Assembly: GCA_036244855.1 (NCBI GenBank)
Contig: BQKZ01001349.1
Span: forward strand, 37,234 to 101,233
Source: Temnopleurus reevesii
Taxonomy: Eukaryota; Echinodermata; Echinoidea; Temnopleuroida; Temnopleuridae
DNA: 64,000 nt
Direction of reading: 5' to 3'
The translations under genes were made by a program, and so were the position numbers. Every line of letters begins with the position of its first letter. Within the stretch, counting starts at the first letter, position 1. Shown here in pieces: positions 27,601-41,583 of the stretch. The notes under the pieces were generated by a model. The model saw only the letters and a list, made by a program, of their open reading frames with translations. It was not told where the DNA came from and ran no database searches.

Positions 27601-30600
27601 AGGCCTAATTTGCTACCTACCCATTCACCTTTTCGTATAACACTTTTCCCCGGTAAATATAGATTGCCAGATGGAAATAGGTTCAACTGCGACTATAGAA
27701 AAATAATTTTACACACCCACTTGATAGTGGTTATAACATGTTCACATCCTAGGGGATATTTGACCAGATCAGGTAGTATCACTCTGATAGATATTTCATC
27801 GTTACTTTATAGGAATGTTACAATTTTATTATCCGAGATTTCGATCAATTAAGATACATGCACATACCCAAGAATATGCTTGATAGTGGCTAAAACAAAT
27901 TTGATCTTTAATTCTGGTCATAAATGTTGCTTCCTACCATGATATTCCATTGGCCTGTAACATAAACGAGATACGATGAATTGAAAATTAATCGTATCTC
28001 TGTGGTACAGGTTTTGCCATAGACTTACGATTAATATTAATCGTAGGTTTAATCGCATATTTTATGTTACAAGCTACATGTCTTATTGCCATGCAAGTAT
28101 TAATAGCTACAGACGATATTTTGTTTCAGCAGCCCTTTAACTGCAACGCCTCCTATCCAAACATGGACGCCCCGTCGTCATAGAAACATAGCGCGTATCG
28201 TGTTCTCTATCGGTCCCAGCATGCATAGTGGTAGCAACCTCACCTGTGAGATGATTTACCAATTACTCAAGCTGTTTTTCTTCACACCTACGCGTCTTGA
28301 GGAAGATTTCACTGCAAATTATGAGTGACATGTGATTTCACCAGAGGGAGTTTATTGCGGGTGAACGGAAGATATGAATTTGTCTTTTCAAAAATATGAA
28401 GATGTGTGATCATGGTGATGGTAGAGACCGATCAAAAGTCTGTTTTGTCGCTGAATGATAAATAAATTGAATAATATCATCACTAGTGCCTACGAAACCA
28501 CTGATGTGAGGGGCTCCATCTCCCCCTCTCTGCCCAAACTCTTTTTTTTTTTATAAAACTTGCAAACATATGGGAGTGTCAGAATAAAGATAAGCACGTC
28601 CCCTCCGCGTTTCAAGACGTTCCTCGATTTATGGTCGTGCATTCTACAAGACCATCATCTTCTAACTTAAGAGGGGGGGGGGGGGCAATGCGCATTGCTG
28701 GGCGAAAACCAAATATATCCCATGGAGGATAGAGTCTCTTTGGTGAACTCACCTCCATGGTGTAACCTATACCAATAGGCGGGTTTACTAATAGATGCAA
28801 ATTTTATGCATGCCTCTCACACAAAGGTCGTTCTTTACAACTAGAGAGCTTGCCCGAGGTTTGCCCGACATAGCAACAAGTAATGTATGCAAACTGGATT
28901 CCAATTATTGTAGTCTTATTGTTATCAACCGGTCTATGGAATACCACGTAACTACATTAAATGCGCATAAATTTGAATATATAAGTAAACCCGCCTATTA
29001 AGGTTACATTGTTTGGTAACCATTGGTTGAAGAACATGTAATATTAACTTTAACTGGTCTGTCACCAAGGTCACTGGATTCGGTAACAAGGGATAAAAGG
29101 GCTTTTTTTTTCCTTTCCAATATTAAAAAATAAAGCAAAATAAGTTTGGGAAATGTGTAGGCCTAATGGAAATATAGCACACGAATGATAACACAAATAT
29201 ACACCAACACAGACCCATTAGAGCCATGAAAATATCCCTTTTTCATTGATTTAAAGGTACATGTACTAAAATAATTCCTTTTACATTTTATAAAGGATGG
29301 CGAACTAATTTGAGATTCGTCTTTGATTTGAGATTCTTTATATTCCTTCGTCTAGTTCACGGACACCCTTGTGTTTCCATAAGCATAAAATTAAAATGCG
29401 AGACCTCTCAAGTCACATCCAAAATAGGAAATTGGTTGGAACAGTTTCGGTGTCTACGGGTCCCAAACCTTCCTCAAACTATCAGCGATCTTAAGCTAGA
29501 GTCAAACTTCCTGCTATCGCCTGCAGTCGCCATGGATACCAGACAGCTGTTTTACCGGTTCCTGGACCATCTCAGTTCTTATACGTGAGTGTTCTTCAAG
29601 CAGTCTCGGAGATTACCCCTCCACTAGTTTGACATCTACCGAAGATAGCAATTGTCAAATCAACGATTTCTGGAAAACACACGAACCAAGGATCTTTCTT
29701 TAGTCGTAACAAAACTGTCTAACCTGTAGAGATGAATGTGATTTTTGTATTCCTGTTTGATGGTAATGCTGGATCGCACTTTGCTTTATCTTTCTTGGGG
29801 GAAAAGATCAACTGGACAAGTACAAAATCATTTGAAAATACGTACACATTTGTATGCATTCCTGGATATTCCATGTGTGTCCTTATGTGCAGGTTTCGAT
29901 AATTCTGACAGCTAGATATTTATAGACTGGATGGACTGATATTCCATGATTTCTGTAAAAAAAATATAAGTGAATAAAAAAAAAATAGCGACATATATAT
30001 ATATATATATATATTAAACTTATACACTATATTTTTTTTAAAGAAAGTCCGTCATGTTATATCAACCGCCCCCCCCCCTCTAAAAAAAAACCACCCCTAA
30101 CAACATTGAATGGTCAGATTTTATTTCATTGATGTCAGGTCTATTGGCATTTAATGTTTGGCTACTTGACCTTTATAATCATGTTGTTGTTTTCCTGGTC
30201 ACACACAGCTGGTGTATATGAATCCATCCATTAAAAGAAGCCCGCTCGCTTGAATACCTATCAAAATATCATAGCGGTGTGGTAACTCTTGTAACGGCTT
30301 TCAAATCATTCCTTATTTATGACTCCAAGATGGCACCGTAATATCTTTACAAGAAACCGTCGTAATCAGATGGTGGAAGGACATGATGTTATCAGCTGCT
30401 CTTCCCGACATGGAATTGCTTGCGTGGGACTAGCATGACTCTAGATATGTCATTCGTTTTTAACCAACATCTTTAGGCATTCCTCTGTACATTATGGAAA
30501 AGCTACAGCTAGATCTGTTGAACTTAATTTTGAAATTCTCCGTAGTGAAAGCGTCGTAGTGTAGTGGTCCTGACTCAAGCCTGTCAAAGCATGTCAGGGT

Positions 30601-33600
30601 CGGAGATTCGAATCCCACCAATGACGTTAATTTCTTTCAGCAAGGCATGCAACCACAATGTACTGCACTCGATCCAGGTGATTTTTAGAGAGTTTAGGGA
30701 CGACTGATGAAGTTAGTTTTAGGCGCTATATAAGAACGTATACTATATTACACGGTTGTGTTTGTAAACTAAAACATATGGAAACGGGTTCCGAGAGAGA
30801 ATTAAATTCCAAATTTGATTTAGAATTCTTTCATTACGTAAATAGTGTAGCCCCATGTTGTAATTTCCACACATGCCTTTCCGTATAGCTTTCTTTTCTT
30901 TTCCATTTAGAGCTTACCCCTGAATATGTTGCAACAAATACAGTTTATTATCTCAAACTAAAATGTTAGTCCCTTGGAAACCTTTGACTCTGATACATTT
31001 GACATTATTTGTCATCACTAAATTAGATTCAGGAGTATGATGCTTTTATCAACGTAAACATCGAATGACAAGATGAGCCCATCATCTTTATGGACATACC
31101 TGGAATTCTTATCTGGAAAATGTTAGAGTGGACTGAAATAAGACAAACATCAAGCTGTTTATATCGATAAAAATATTTATTTTGAAAGCGACACCGCATC
31201 CCTTTCAGTGTCTTGAAGCGACATTGTCTTCGGATCAGTGAATTCAATAAACATGAGAACGAATCCGAACATATTTTTGAAAGCGGCCGTGACAGACTTG
31301 AAAATGATATCATAAACTGAGAGGAGTTCTTGCTTCTTATCTTCTATTGTTGTCAGAAAATGTGAGTTTATTTTTTCTTCATTATGACTTAGATTTAGTG
31401 GATCTCAAGTATAGAATTTACAAGTTCTCTGTATAATTTGATATTAAGGGGGAACCAACGCTTAATAATTAGCATGGTCTCATTGAGTGTAGAAAAATCA
31501 GATGAATAAACTGTCTAAATTTGAGCAAAATCGGTAATTCTCAATGGTTTTACGCTCTACCACCAGTGTTGATCCGGTCGGTAACTTTGGCAGTATCCAA
31601 GACGCACGGACAACTCTCCATTCATTTTGTAAAAAAAAATTCATAGAAATAGATAAGTGTAAAAGTAAAAATTAATCTTCAGCATCATTCTTAACATTAT
31701 GTAAAACATGTCGAATCGATGTCGGCATGTTTTACTAAAAGCGAAGAAAAATAACATTTTGTCAACCTGTCTGGAAAAGGAAGATAATATACAATTTGGT
31801 ATGCAGAGTTAATGAGGAGTTGTCCAAGGTGACGTCACAGATTCATTTAAAAATTGCCGACCTCGCGGATCACGATCAGCGGCAGGGACCGTTTTATCCT
31901 TGAGAATTTGAAACGGATCGTCAGATTTTGTTTAACATTTTACAGTTTGTTCATTTGACTTTTATTCTTTCAATAAGACCATGATAAGTCCAGGACCTGT
32001 TTCCCCTTTAACATTTAAGAGCATTGTCTGGGTCTGAAATTGAGGGTTCAACTCTTTGCCATGCCCCATTTGAAGCCATAGGCGTATATTCAACGCTGAG
32101 AAGCTAGAATTGCTTTGATAAATGGCACAAAATCAAGAATGACATGTTATATTCCTTCGTCTTCTTTTTAGAGATAACGATCAAATAAGAGTCTATGTCT
32201 ATTTCATATTCACGCCTTAGCAAGTATTTGCACTGATTTAACCTTTTGGCAAATTTTACAGTAAACAAACATGCAAACATTAAGTACTACGAAATGATAC
32301 ACATTAAGGAAGATTTTGAAAATAAGAACAAAAACATTTGAATTGGAGTATGCATATTCCGAGGAATAAAGTTGCAAACAAATGCAAGAGTGGTAACCCC
32401 TTTTGGTTGCAGTAAATCGATCCACAAAAGGTATGGTTTTTGCGGTATTTTTGTGGTACCTTTCTTGTTGAACGTGTAAAAGGGTGCAAAAGTGCACCCT
32501 TTTTTTAGTCTTGCCGAAATTCGCACCTTTTCACAAAGGTTTGCAGCGTTTATGCACCCTGTTTTTAGTGTGTAGTATACAATAAGCTGGCTATATCTAT
32601 GTAAGCCTACTATCCCCCCATAGTGTAGTGGTCATGACTCTCGCCTTTCAACCAGAGAGTCGTAGGTTCGAGTTCCACCCAGGGCGTTAGTTTCCTTCAG
32701 CAATAAATTCATCCACATTGTGCTGCACTCAACCCAGGTGAGGTGAATGGGTACCTGGTAGGAATATCTATTCCTTGAAACGCCAAGTGCGCTAATAAAG
32801 TGGCTGCCGGGCTAAAGCCAGGGTAATAATGCTGCAATTGTAGAGNCCTCACCTTCTTCAACGAATACTGAATAAAGCTATGAACAAAATAACTCCGCTC
32901 AGTGGTTGAAATCTGTTTTTATCACTATTGTCATAATAAAATATGATTTGCGGAAAACGTTGGAGTCTAAATACAACATTCATCATCTTTGTTATATTTG
33001 ATGATATCCGAAAAACCACTTCATGGTTGAATTTGATTATTTCCACAACGTTTATGAGATAATAATTACTTCAAAGGTTAAACAAAAAGACACGAAAATA
33101 CAGGACCCAAGCATTTGTACATCATAATTTATAAGTTATATCGAGGAAATTAAATATGACAAACACAGTCGCCAAAGTTTACTACCCATCGACCACACAG
33201 AGATATATTATCCAATAAAATTTGTCGGGATTTAGATAAAAATGGGACTTTTTGCATCAAGCGCTTCCGAAACATGTAGGTCAAATTGTAGTGCAGTATT
33301 CCCAACGGATCTGGGTACCTTGCATTACAAGTGTATCATCCGTCTGGTTTCTTGCCACCACAAGTCGCGCTCACGTTGAGTTGATGAGGGTACATTTGCC
33401 AAATTAATTTCAACCCATCCAGTGTTGGGTCAGAGAAACCGTCATTGATAACCTGGGCCCTATTGCATAAAATATTGCGTTTAAACGCAACTCAGAAAAT
33501 TAGACGCAAGTTCTAAATACCTGCTCCTGATTGGTTGAAAATGTAGTTGCGTTAAATTTTCTGACTTGCGTTTAATCTTTTTTGCTTTGCTTTGCTTTTC

Positions 33601-34499
33601 TAGAGACGTTTGGAAGACGAGGAGATTAGGAGATAGTTGCTTTTGTTGCTGTTGATTGTCGAGCTTTCTAGGGACAATAACTAAGCTCCCCCACCTCCCC
33701 AAAGTCGGCATATACTGGATCCGCCTATACATATATTCTTTATAATCAGGGGACGACTCTTTTTTGCACAAGAATTGAAAAAAAATCCCTCTAAAATTTC
33801 CTTCATTTCTTTCATGTAAACATGGATACATATTTTGGTTGCTTTGTTTTCATGCTTCGATTTTTACATATTACCAAAAAGTCTCCGTGGAATGAAATAC
33901 AGTCTCTCTATGATTAATCCTACAACCTTTGGATAATCCTTCCCATCTATCATCACGGGGTTGACTTCTGTGACAGTAACGACGATGAATATCATCATAA
34001 ACCTCTCATTGAGGGACTTCTTGGTTACGTTTTCATCACGGTCAATAACAATATGATTGGCAGTATTTGGCCTTTTGTCTCAGGCGCTACAAATCATATT
34101 TCATGAAACCGCAACATAAATCCTTTTCAAATTCAAGGCGTAAAGCATCTCAAGTGGGGCTGGAATAGAGAACCATTGGGGTCACCCTCAATCCCTTAAT
34201 GTAATTGTGTTTTGTTGCATCAGTAAAGTTGAACGTTTCTAAACCCATCGAACCAGAATAAAATGATCGTGATTGTTTTAGCATGTTTAGTGTGGAACTT
34301 CATTAGAATCACATGTTATGTTGTTGTAGTTGTTGCTGTTTTTGTTGTTTTTATTGTTATTGTTGTTGTTGCTGTTGTTGATGGTGGTGGTGGTGGTGGT
34401 GGTGGTGGTGGTGTTAGTGGTGTTAAGGGCGGTGGTGGTGATGATGAGCATGAGGATGATGGTGATAATGATGATGACGACAATGACGACAAAGAAAAC

Positions 34500-34553
<54 letters not shown>

Positions 34554-37500
34554 AATGATGATTATGATGATGACAACGATAATCAGACGATAATGGTGAT
34601 GAGAAGAATGAAAATGATAATAATGATTAACGTGAAGATGATGCTTTTATTTGGGTGGTAGTGGTAGCTGTGGTGGTGGTGGTGAGGTGGAAGTTGATAT
34701 GGGGATGGAGTTTATGGTGATGATGTTGGTGGTGGTGATGATAGCTGTGGTGTTTGTAGAATATTGTAATGTTAATAAGGGTTATGGGAAGGACGATGTG
34801 GAAAGGAGAGCAATTTGTTTTAAGTCTACGCTATTTTGTCACTGTATTATTGTAAAGTACTCTCATCATTTCTCTCCCCTCTTTCTCCTTTATTCCAGGG
34901 TAATGTTTAGACCAAAATATACGATAGGATACAGAACAGTAGAATCCACAGAAAGAAGATGTTGTCCAGGTTTTCATGGACCAAATTGTAATGATGGTGA
35001 GTATCACAGTTTTGTTCTCATAGCTACACTCCTATTTCTCGAAACAAATTGGTCTCAAAGGCTTATTTCTAAATCTATTTAAGAGTTTTATGCAGCGGGA
35101 CCCCTAACCAGTGATATTCTAGACCACAAATTCATAACTATCGCACCCTGAAGAGCAAGAAGAATGTTCCAACTTCCATTTTGCATCTTTCTGTCTCTTG
35201 CAGATTGAATGTACGCTTGATAGATAGATTCTTAAGAGAGATGAGTACAGGATTTTAAATAAATCGCATCATTTATCAATCTCATATTTGGTAATCTTGT
35301 TAGTCCCCAAGACGTTTCCCCCCAAATTTAATTTCAAGCGAAATTCCCATTAGTATGATTATGTCAGGCAGAATACGATTTTGTTTCTCTTAGAACTGTG
35401 TCTTTTCAGATCACATCTTTCTTCTATTTTCTGCCATAGTCATTATTCATATTGAAACTTTTCTAAAAAGGCATGGCAGTGATTATACCATATCGGTATT
35501 TTTGTCATATTCAGTCCAATTTGTCCCATCTTCAATTGGACCCAAATACGGTAATTCGAATCGTTTCTGTCGCTGTTGTTATTTAGCGCTTTCGGACATG
35601 AATTCAAATTTTAACGCTTTAGGTAATGTTCTGTAACATAATTTCGGTTTTTTAGCAAAGGTATTGTAATCATCGAAAAAGTTTGGAAATAGCAGTTTGG
35701 GGACACGCATGAAAATCTGGGGAAATTTATTTCCATATTGAGTCACATCAGTACAAATAAATGTTTTATAACACGAAGATTGATACCTAATTTTTTCAGA
35801 TCTTATTTTACATCTAATAAAAATTCCCTTTGACATGCTCAGAGATATGAAATAAAAGGTTGGAAGTAATTAATTTAATTAAATGGTTATGTTAAACATG
35901 GAATAGTGTTCAAGCACAAGACAACGATCCATTAATTACAGATTTCGCGACTTCTCCTTTGTCATAATTGTACTTTTAGACAGTTAAAGAGAATAACTCA
36001 GCTGTGAAATAGCCATGGAAACAACTGACGTGTCATTGTTTTTTTTTAACAGAACACTCTTTTCAATGATGTGCATCGATATTGAAGTATATAATATTTT
36101 TGCTAAATCTAAATTTGTTCGAAATCTGTTGTAGGAATTTGTGTTTATTTTTTTAAAAAATTCTAAAACCAGATTTATCGGACTTGCAAAGCATTATTAC
36201 AGTGTTATATTTAGCAGTGTTAGAACATAGCGTATCTAGTGTGCTGTCAGAGTGAAGTATTAATATTGTCAAGTTTAATGGCATACCACAGCAAATCTTA
36301 TATCCAACTAAATTTAGAACAAATACTCCTTATATTTTGTCATGTTTGTTACCAGATTAGCTCTTGGAGGGATTCGCTCTTTTTGCTTTTCCTGTTTTGT
36401 CTACTGTCTTCACTATCTCCTCACTTGAGTTCCGTCCGTTCATCTAATGATTCTATTATCATTATATCCGTCAGTCTGTCATGATTGTTTAGCGCCTATG
36501 AGATAGTACAGGGCATCTCAAGTGCCACAATATATTCCTCTAACCTTGCATTCGCCCAATAAGAAAGTGTAAACACCGCACAAAAGTTGACACTTTCCCC
36601 CCTTCTGCTAAATTCTGGGTTTGGGGGTTGCTTAGTCCATTTTTGCTCTTCTTTCTCTGCGGGGTGAGCAGTAACGTATGAAGAATTTAATCAACTATCT
36701 CGTGTTGTGGATGAGTGAGCACGTACGAGCTAATGAAGGAAAATGACATTTCAAAAGTCGCAAGGGTGTACGAAAATTCGTCAACTCCTTGTATAATAAT
36801 TATGATACATTGTGCATCTTGGTTACAAGTGAGATTGTGTTATACCAGCGGGTATGACCCTACTTCGGTTATGATTGCCAAAAGACTACTCTTCTTATTT
36901 ACTCCTAGTACATATCTTAACCATTGGAATCTAAAATTGAAAAAAAAAACATTAATTACGAAATACACTAATCGCTACTCAGTTTAAAAAAGAAATCGTG
37001 GGTTTTCATTTCAGAGAGAGGGGAAGCTTGCATTTTTGCTGTGTTTACAAGGTGTGGCCGCCCTGATGAATTGTATATCATCTATTGCAAGAATTTGAAA
37101 TGAAATGGTTACAATTATAAAGTCGCTGAGATGCGTAATGTTCACAATTAATTAATCAGGCATTATGTTACATTCAGTTTCTAAGGTCCTACGTTCTACA
37201 ACTTTTTCGAAATTTTTGGCGGTTACCCTTTTCTCTTTATATCTAAATGCAAACAACTTATTGTACAGGTTTTTACATTGTATGCCTGCCATACTTGTAT
37301 TTGGTCTTGTTTACGATTGATTATAGAAAGAAAGTCTGAACTGTACTGAACTGAACTGAACAAAATTGACAGATTATTGACCCAAATTCGTTGTATTTGA
37401 ATAAAAATGCTGATGCTTGACAAATTTTGTCTCGTGTAGTTCGTTGCTATCATGCCTGTCATTATAACTTCCGACCAAGTCTCGTTATCTAAGTTAGAAG

Positions 37501-40500
37501 TACATGGAGACTTTATTATCACGAATAATATCCGTTGTTTAGAAGTACACGAGTGCAAGCGTCTATGACCAGAATAAGACTGAAATGCTTTGTGAACGAA
37601 TCTGGAAAGAAAATACGTTTTTATGTCCCAAAAATGTCTATGCTGTTAGATTACAAACTGAATTTTGCCAAAGTTTCGAGCAGTTGCTCTGATAAAACTA
37701 TTCCTAATGGTGTTATTATGTTCATAAGGAAACATAGTTGGTTAACATTGCAAAGATTTCGTAGAGTCTGAAGTTCTGAATCAAATTTCTGACATCAGAT
37801 TTGCTATGAATTTTCAGACATGTTTATGCACTGTCACCTTAAACATTTATTTTCGGAATCAGTACAACTAAGATTTTATATGAATCAAAATTATAATAGT
37901 TTCACTTTGTTGATTATATACCCAATCATCAATTTATGTCATTTAAATGTTTATTGTTCTAAATTCTTTCATATTTACATTATCTTCTTACTTTCTATTT
38001 TTTGCCTGCAGCTTGTATGAATTGTTCAACGTTAAATGAATTACAGCAAAAAGTAGAGCAATTGGTAAGTTCAGTAATTACATATAGAAAGGAGGTCGTA
38101 AATGGGTTCCATTCATTTCTTGTACTTGGGACCTTTTATAGTTTCCGAAATTGTTTTAATCTACGTTTAGGGGTCTTTTGCACATTTGGGGGAGCCATTT
38201 TTCTTCAACGTTCCCATTCGATTGAAGACAGACACTACATTATAGCTCTAATATAAGCCAATTTTGAGACTGCAATTTTGCTTAGAATCAGAGTATAATA
38301 TTTTAGCACTTTCAAGCACATCAGTTTTTAGAGTGCTATCTACAATCTGTTTGCATGCTTTGCATTTTTGTCTTCGTGTTTCAATCTTCCGCTTCTTGGT
38401 AAAGATGTTATCACAAACATTTTTATTATCAGTAGAGTTTTGTCAGAATGTATATGGATAATATTTTACAACAGAGGAACTAAATGGATACATAATTTAT
38501 TACAAGAAAAACTCAATCTCCTTACTCTATCAAACTTTCATGCTTATTTTATTATGTTTCATTGCACCGTTAAAACTTTTAAGTATACAGTCAGTTTTAT
38601 GGCATGACGAACGAAAATATAAAAACAAAAAGCAAATCCGAATGACGCCTATTGTTTATGTGAAATGTTTTACCAGCTATAAAGCGGTCTGTTCAACCTC
38701 TGGTAACTTGTTTAAACTATGTTGGGGTGAACAATCAAATATTGAACACCCGTCTGGGTACATTTTCATGCAATGTACCATGTTTGGCATTATATTTATT
38801 TCTGTTGAACTATTGACATTGCTATTGTCATCTATGATCGTGATAGTGAGCAGGATAAATTAAATTGCAATCTAAATGTTTGTTCATGTTATGTCACAAG
38901 TCATTACAACAACACTGTTTAAGCGTGGCATAAAGTAAGGTCATAATCATTAGCTCTGGAATTATTGATGATTTGAATTTTTACCTTTATTTCTATCATC
39001 ATCTCGTATCATCACATATCCATTTTCCACTGTAAAGCGCATGTAAGACGCAGGGGCCAAGTCATAATTCCGAACTGCCCGGTTCCAATCGGTTCTGTAT
39101 ATCAATGCTTAATATTAATTCTGACGACCTTCTTTATCATTCTAATGGGAGAAAAACTGCCCCCCCCCCAAAAAAAAAGGGAATAGATAGATGAGTTNTT
39201 CATGCAATGTACCATGTTTGGCATTATATTTATTTCTGTTGAACTATTGACATTGCTATTGTCATCTATGATCGTGATAGTGAGCAGGATAAATTAAATT
39301 GCAATCTAAATGTTTGTTCATGTTATGTCACAAGTCATTACAATAACACTGTTTTAAGGGTGGCATAAAGTCAGGTCATAATCATTGGCTCTGGAATTAT
39401 TGATGATTCGAATTTTTACCTTTATTTCTATCATCATCTCGTTTCATCACACATCCATTTTACACTTTCTAGCGCATGCAAGAAACAGGGGCCACAGCTT
39501 AAGCCCCCGTCACACAGCCCCCAGAATTCAATTCAATTCAATTCAAAATAACATTTATTTTTTTACTCTAAATGAATCAGTGATGTACAGTGTAGCAATT
39601 TACAATAGGGTGCCTACGATTGAACACGACTCTTTGTGTGGAGTCAGTGAACTGTGTACGGAACAAAGAGTCGTGTTCAATCGTGTTCAATCGTGTTCAA
39701 TCGGGCTTCTATGTGTGTGGCGCCTTACTGTTTTATTTACTCTTCAACCCTTTCTCAGCTTCAAGGTCGATCGATAGGCACGACATCACGACCAATACGA
39801 AATGACGTCAATCTAGTGAATCCAGTCTACAACAGTGCTGGTGATCGTGGCACGACTACACTACGAGGTCCCCAAGGCCCAAGGGGTCCCGATGGACCAT
39901 CAGGCACTGCAGGACCACCAGGTTCTACTGGGCCAGTTGGACCACCGGGGCCATTGGGACCGAAGGGTGATACTGGTCCTGTAGGCCCTACTGGACCGGA
40001 AGGCCCACCTGGACCGCAGGGGCCTCAAGGAATTCAGGGAGAACCGGGAGTGTCTGCACCAGGTAGGCATATTCACGATTTTTTATTTATTTTTTTTTTG
40101 GGGGGGGGGGGACACAACAGTCTCAAAAAGTCCGGCTGTCGGGAGTCAGTGTGAATGAATAACATTAATGCATTACATGTACATAATTATGGATGAATCA
40201 AGGAGTGATAATTCCTTGGATTAATCCATTCTCCTATAGCAATAGGAAAGCATCTGCCTCTCGAATCATTTGAGATGGTTTATAGACATAAATGGATCTT
40301 TCAAATCATTTTGTGAATCTCTTACAAGATTCATTAAATAAGCTTCATGAATGAAACTGATGGCATTGCTCAATTAGTTTTAAAGGCACAGTCGATTTAC
40401 TCATTATCTTTCATTTTTGTTGCCTAATCCTTGACTAATATACATGATATATAATATTTTGATAACTTCTCTTGGCAGGAATTGTTGGTCCTCCTGGCCC

Positions 40501-41420
40501 GCCCGGTCCTCCTGGTTCCATAGAATCAATGGGGATGGTCGTTACGGTAAGTCCAGCAATATTCGAGTCATATGCTCAGTAATACACAAAATACTCATTT
40601 GTCTTACTAACATCATGCGCCTGGGTATAATATAAGTAAAAATGTCTTATGTTATATTGAGATTGTTTAAAAGCAGACATCAGGCGGAATCATTTTGATA
40701 CAGTTCCAAACGTGGGTTGGAAAACTAACTCTTTTCATGTAGGCCTATGTTTTCCTTGTTTTTATTTGGCAAAATTCACCTCTTCTTGTAATAGAAAGGG
40801 ACGAACTCGTTGCGGCAACCTATTTCTGTCACAAGTTATTTACCAGAAATGTGTTCATTTGATCATACTTGTTTCCGTTTCATGAGTATAATAATGTCAC
40901 AAATATAACACAAACCATGTGTTTTCACTCAGTATAAGGTTGCTTGTTTTACAATCAACTACTAAAATGTCCTTGTCAAATTCTATTCGTCAGAAAAACC
41001 AAGTAGCAACCAATCTAGTTTTAAAGGAAGAATCTAAAGTCCCAACGATCAAGCCTCGACCTCACCACATAATCCAATGCTCCAAACTGATACAAATGTT
41101 ACGTACTGTGTTCATAAGTATTGTCACCCCGGGCATCATTCATTAATTCAAACAGTATACTTTCGCTGAAAATAGGTCATCATTTTTCTTACAAAGGGGA
41201 CGACTTTCGAAACTGAGGAGAGTGACGTGGCTTTGATCTTGGCTGAACATGACCTAGGCTTAACCTGTCTGTACGAGAGGCCTCATTTGGTTTGATAGCG
41301 ATCCTCATAGTAATGATGATAATAATAATAATAAAAACAACAACAATAATTATAACTATAATAATGATAAAAACACAGTGATAGATAATAGTAGTAATAA
41401 AAATAATTGGAATAATAATG

Positions 41421-41472
<52 letters not shown>

Positions 41473-41533
41473 TGATGATAATAATAATAATAATAATAAT
41501 AATAGTAATAATAATAATAATAGTAATGATAAT

Positions 41534-41583
<50 letters not shown>

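Larger units (their letters stand above)
21223..34898 (+). other. EMID1: long intron between the two EMI exons, repeat-rich
   Basis: The intron is 13.7 kb. It holds TG microsatellites, four foldback elements, a foldback element enclosing a tRNA-like sequence, two SINEs of one family, a compound trinucleotide repeat and one candidate exon, all listed separately. The stretches 23383-26313, 29009-29526, 30751-32611 and 33576-34320 show nothing else I can name. Confidence 0.8.

Noticed and set aside
34263..34661. 132-residue frame with Val, Gly and Asp runs
   Set aside because: Translation of the GTT/GGT/GAT compound microsatellite inside the EMI intron.
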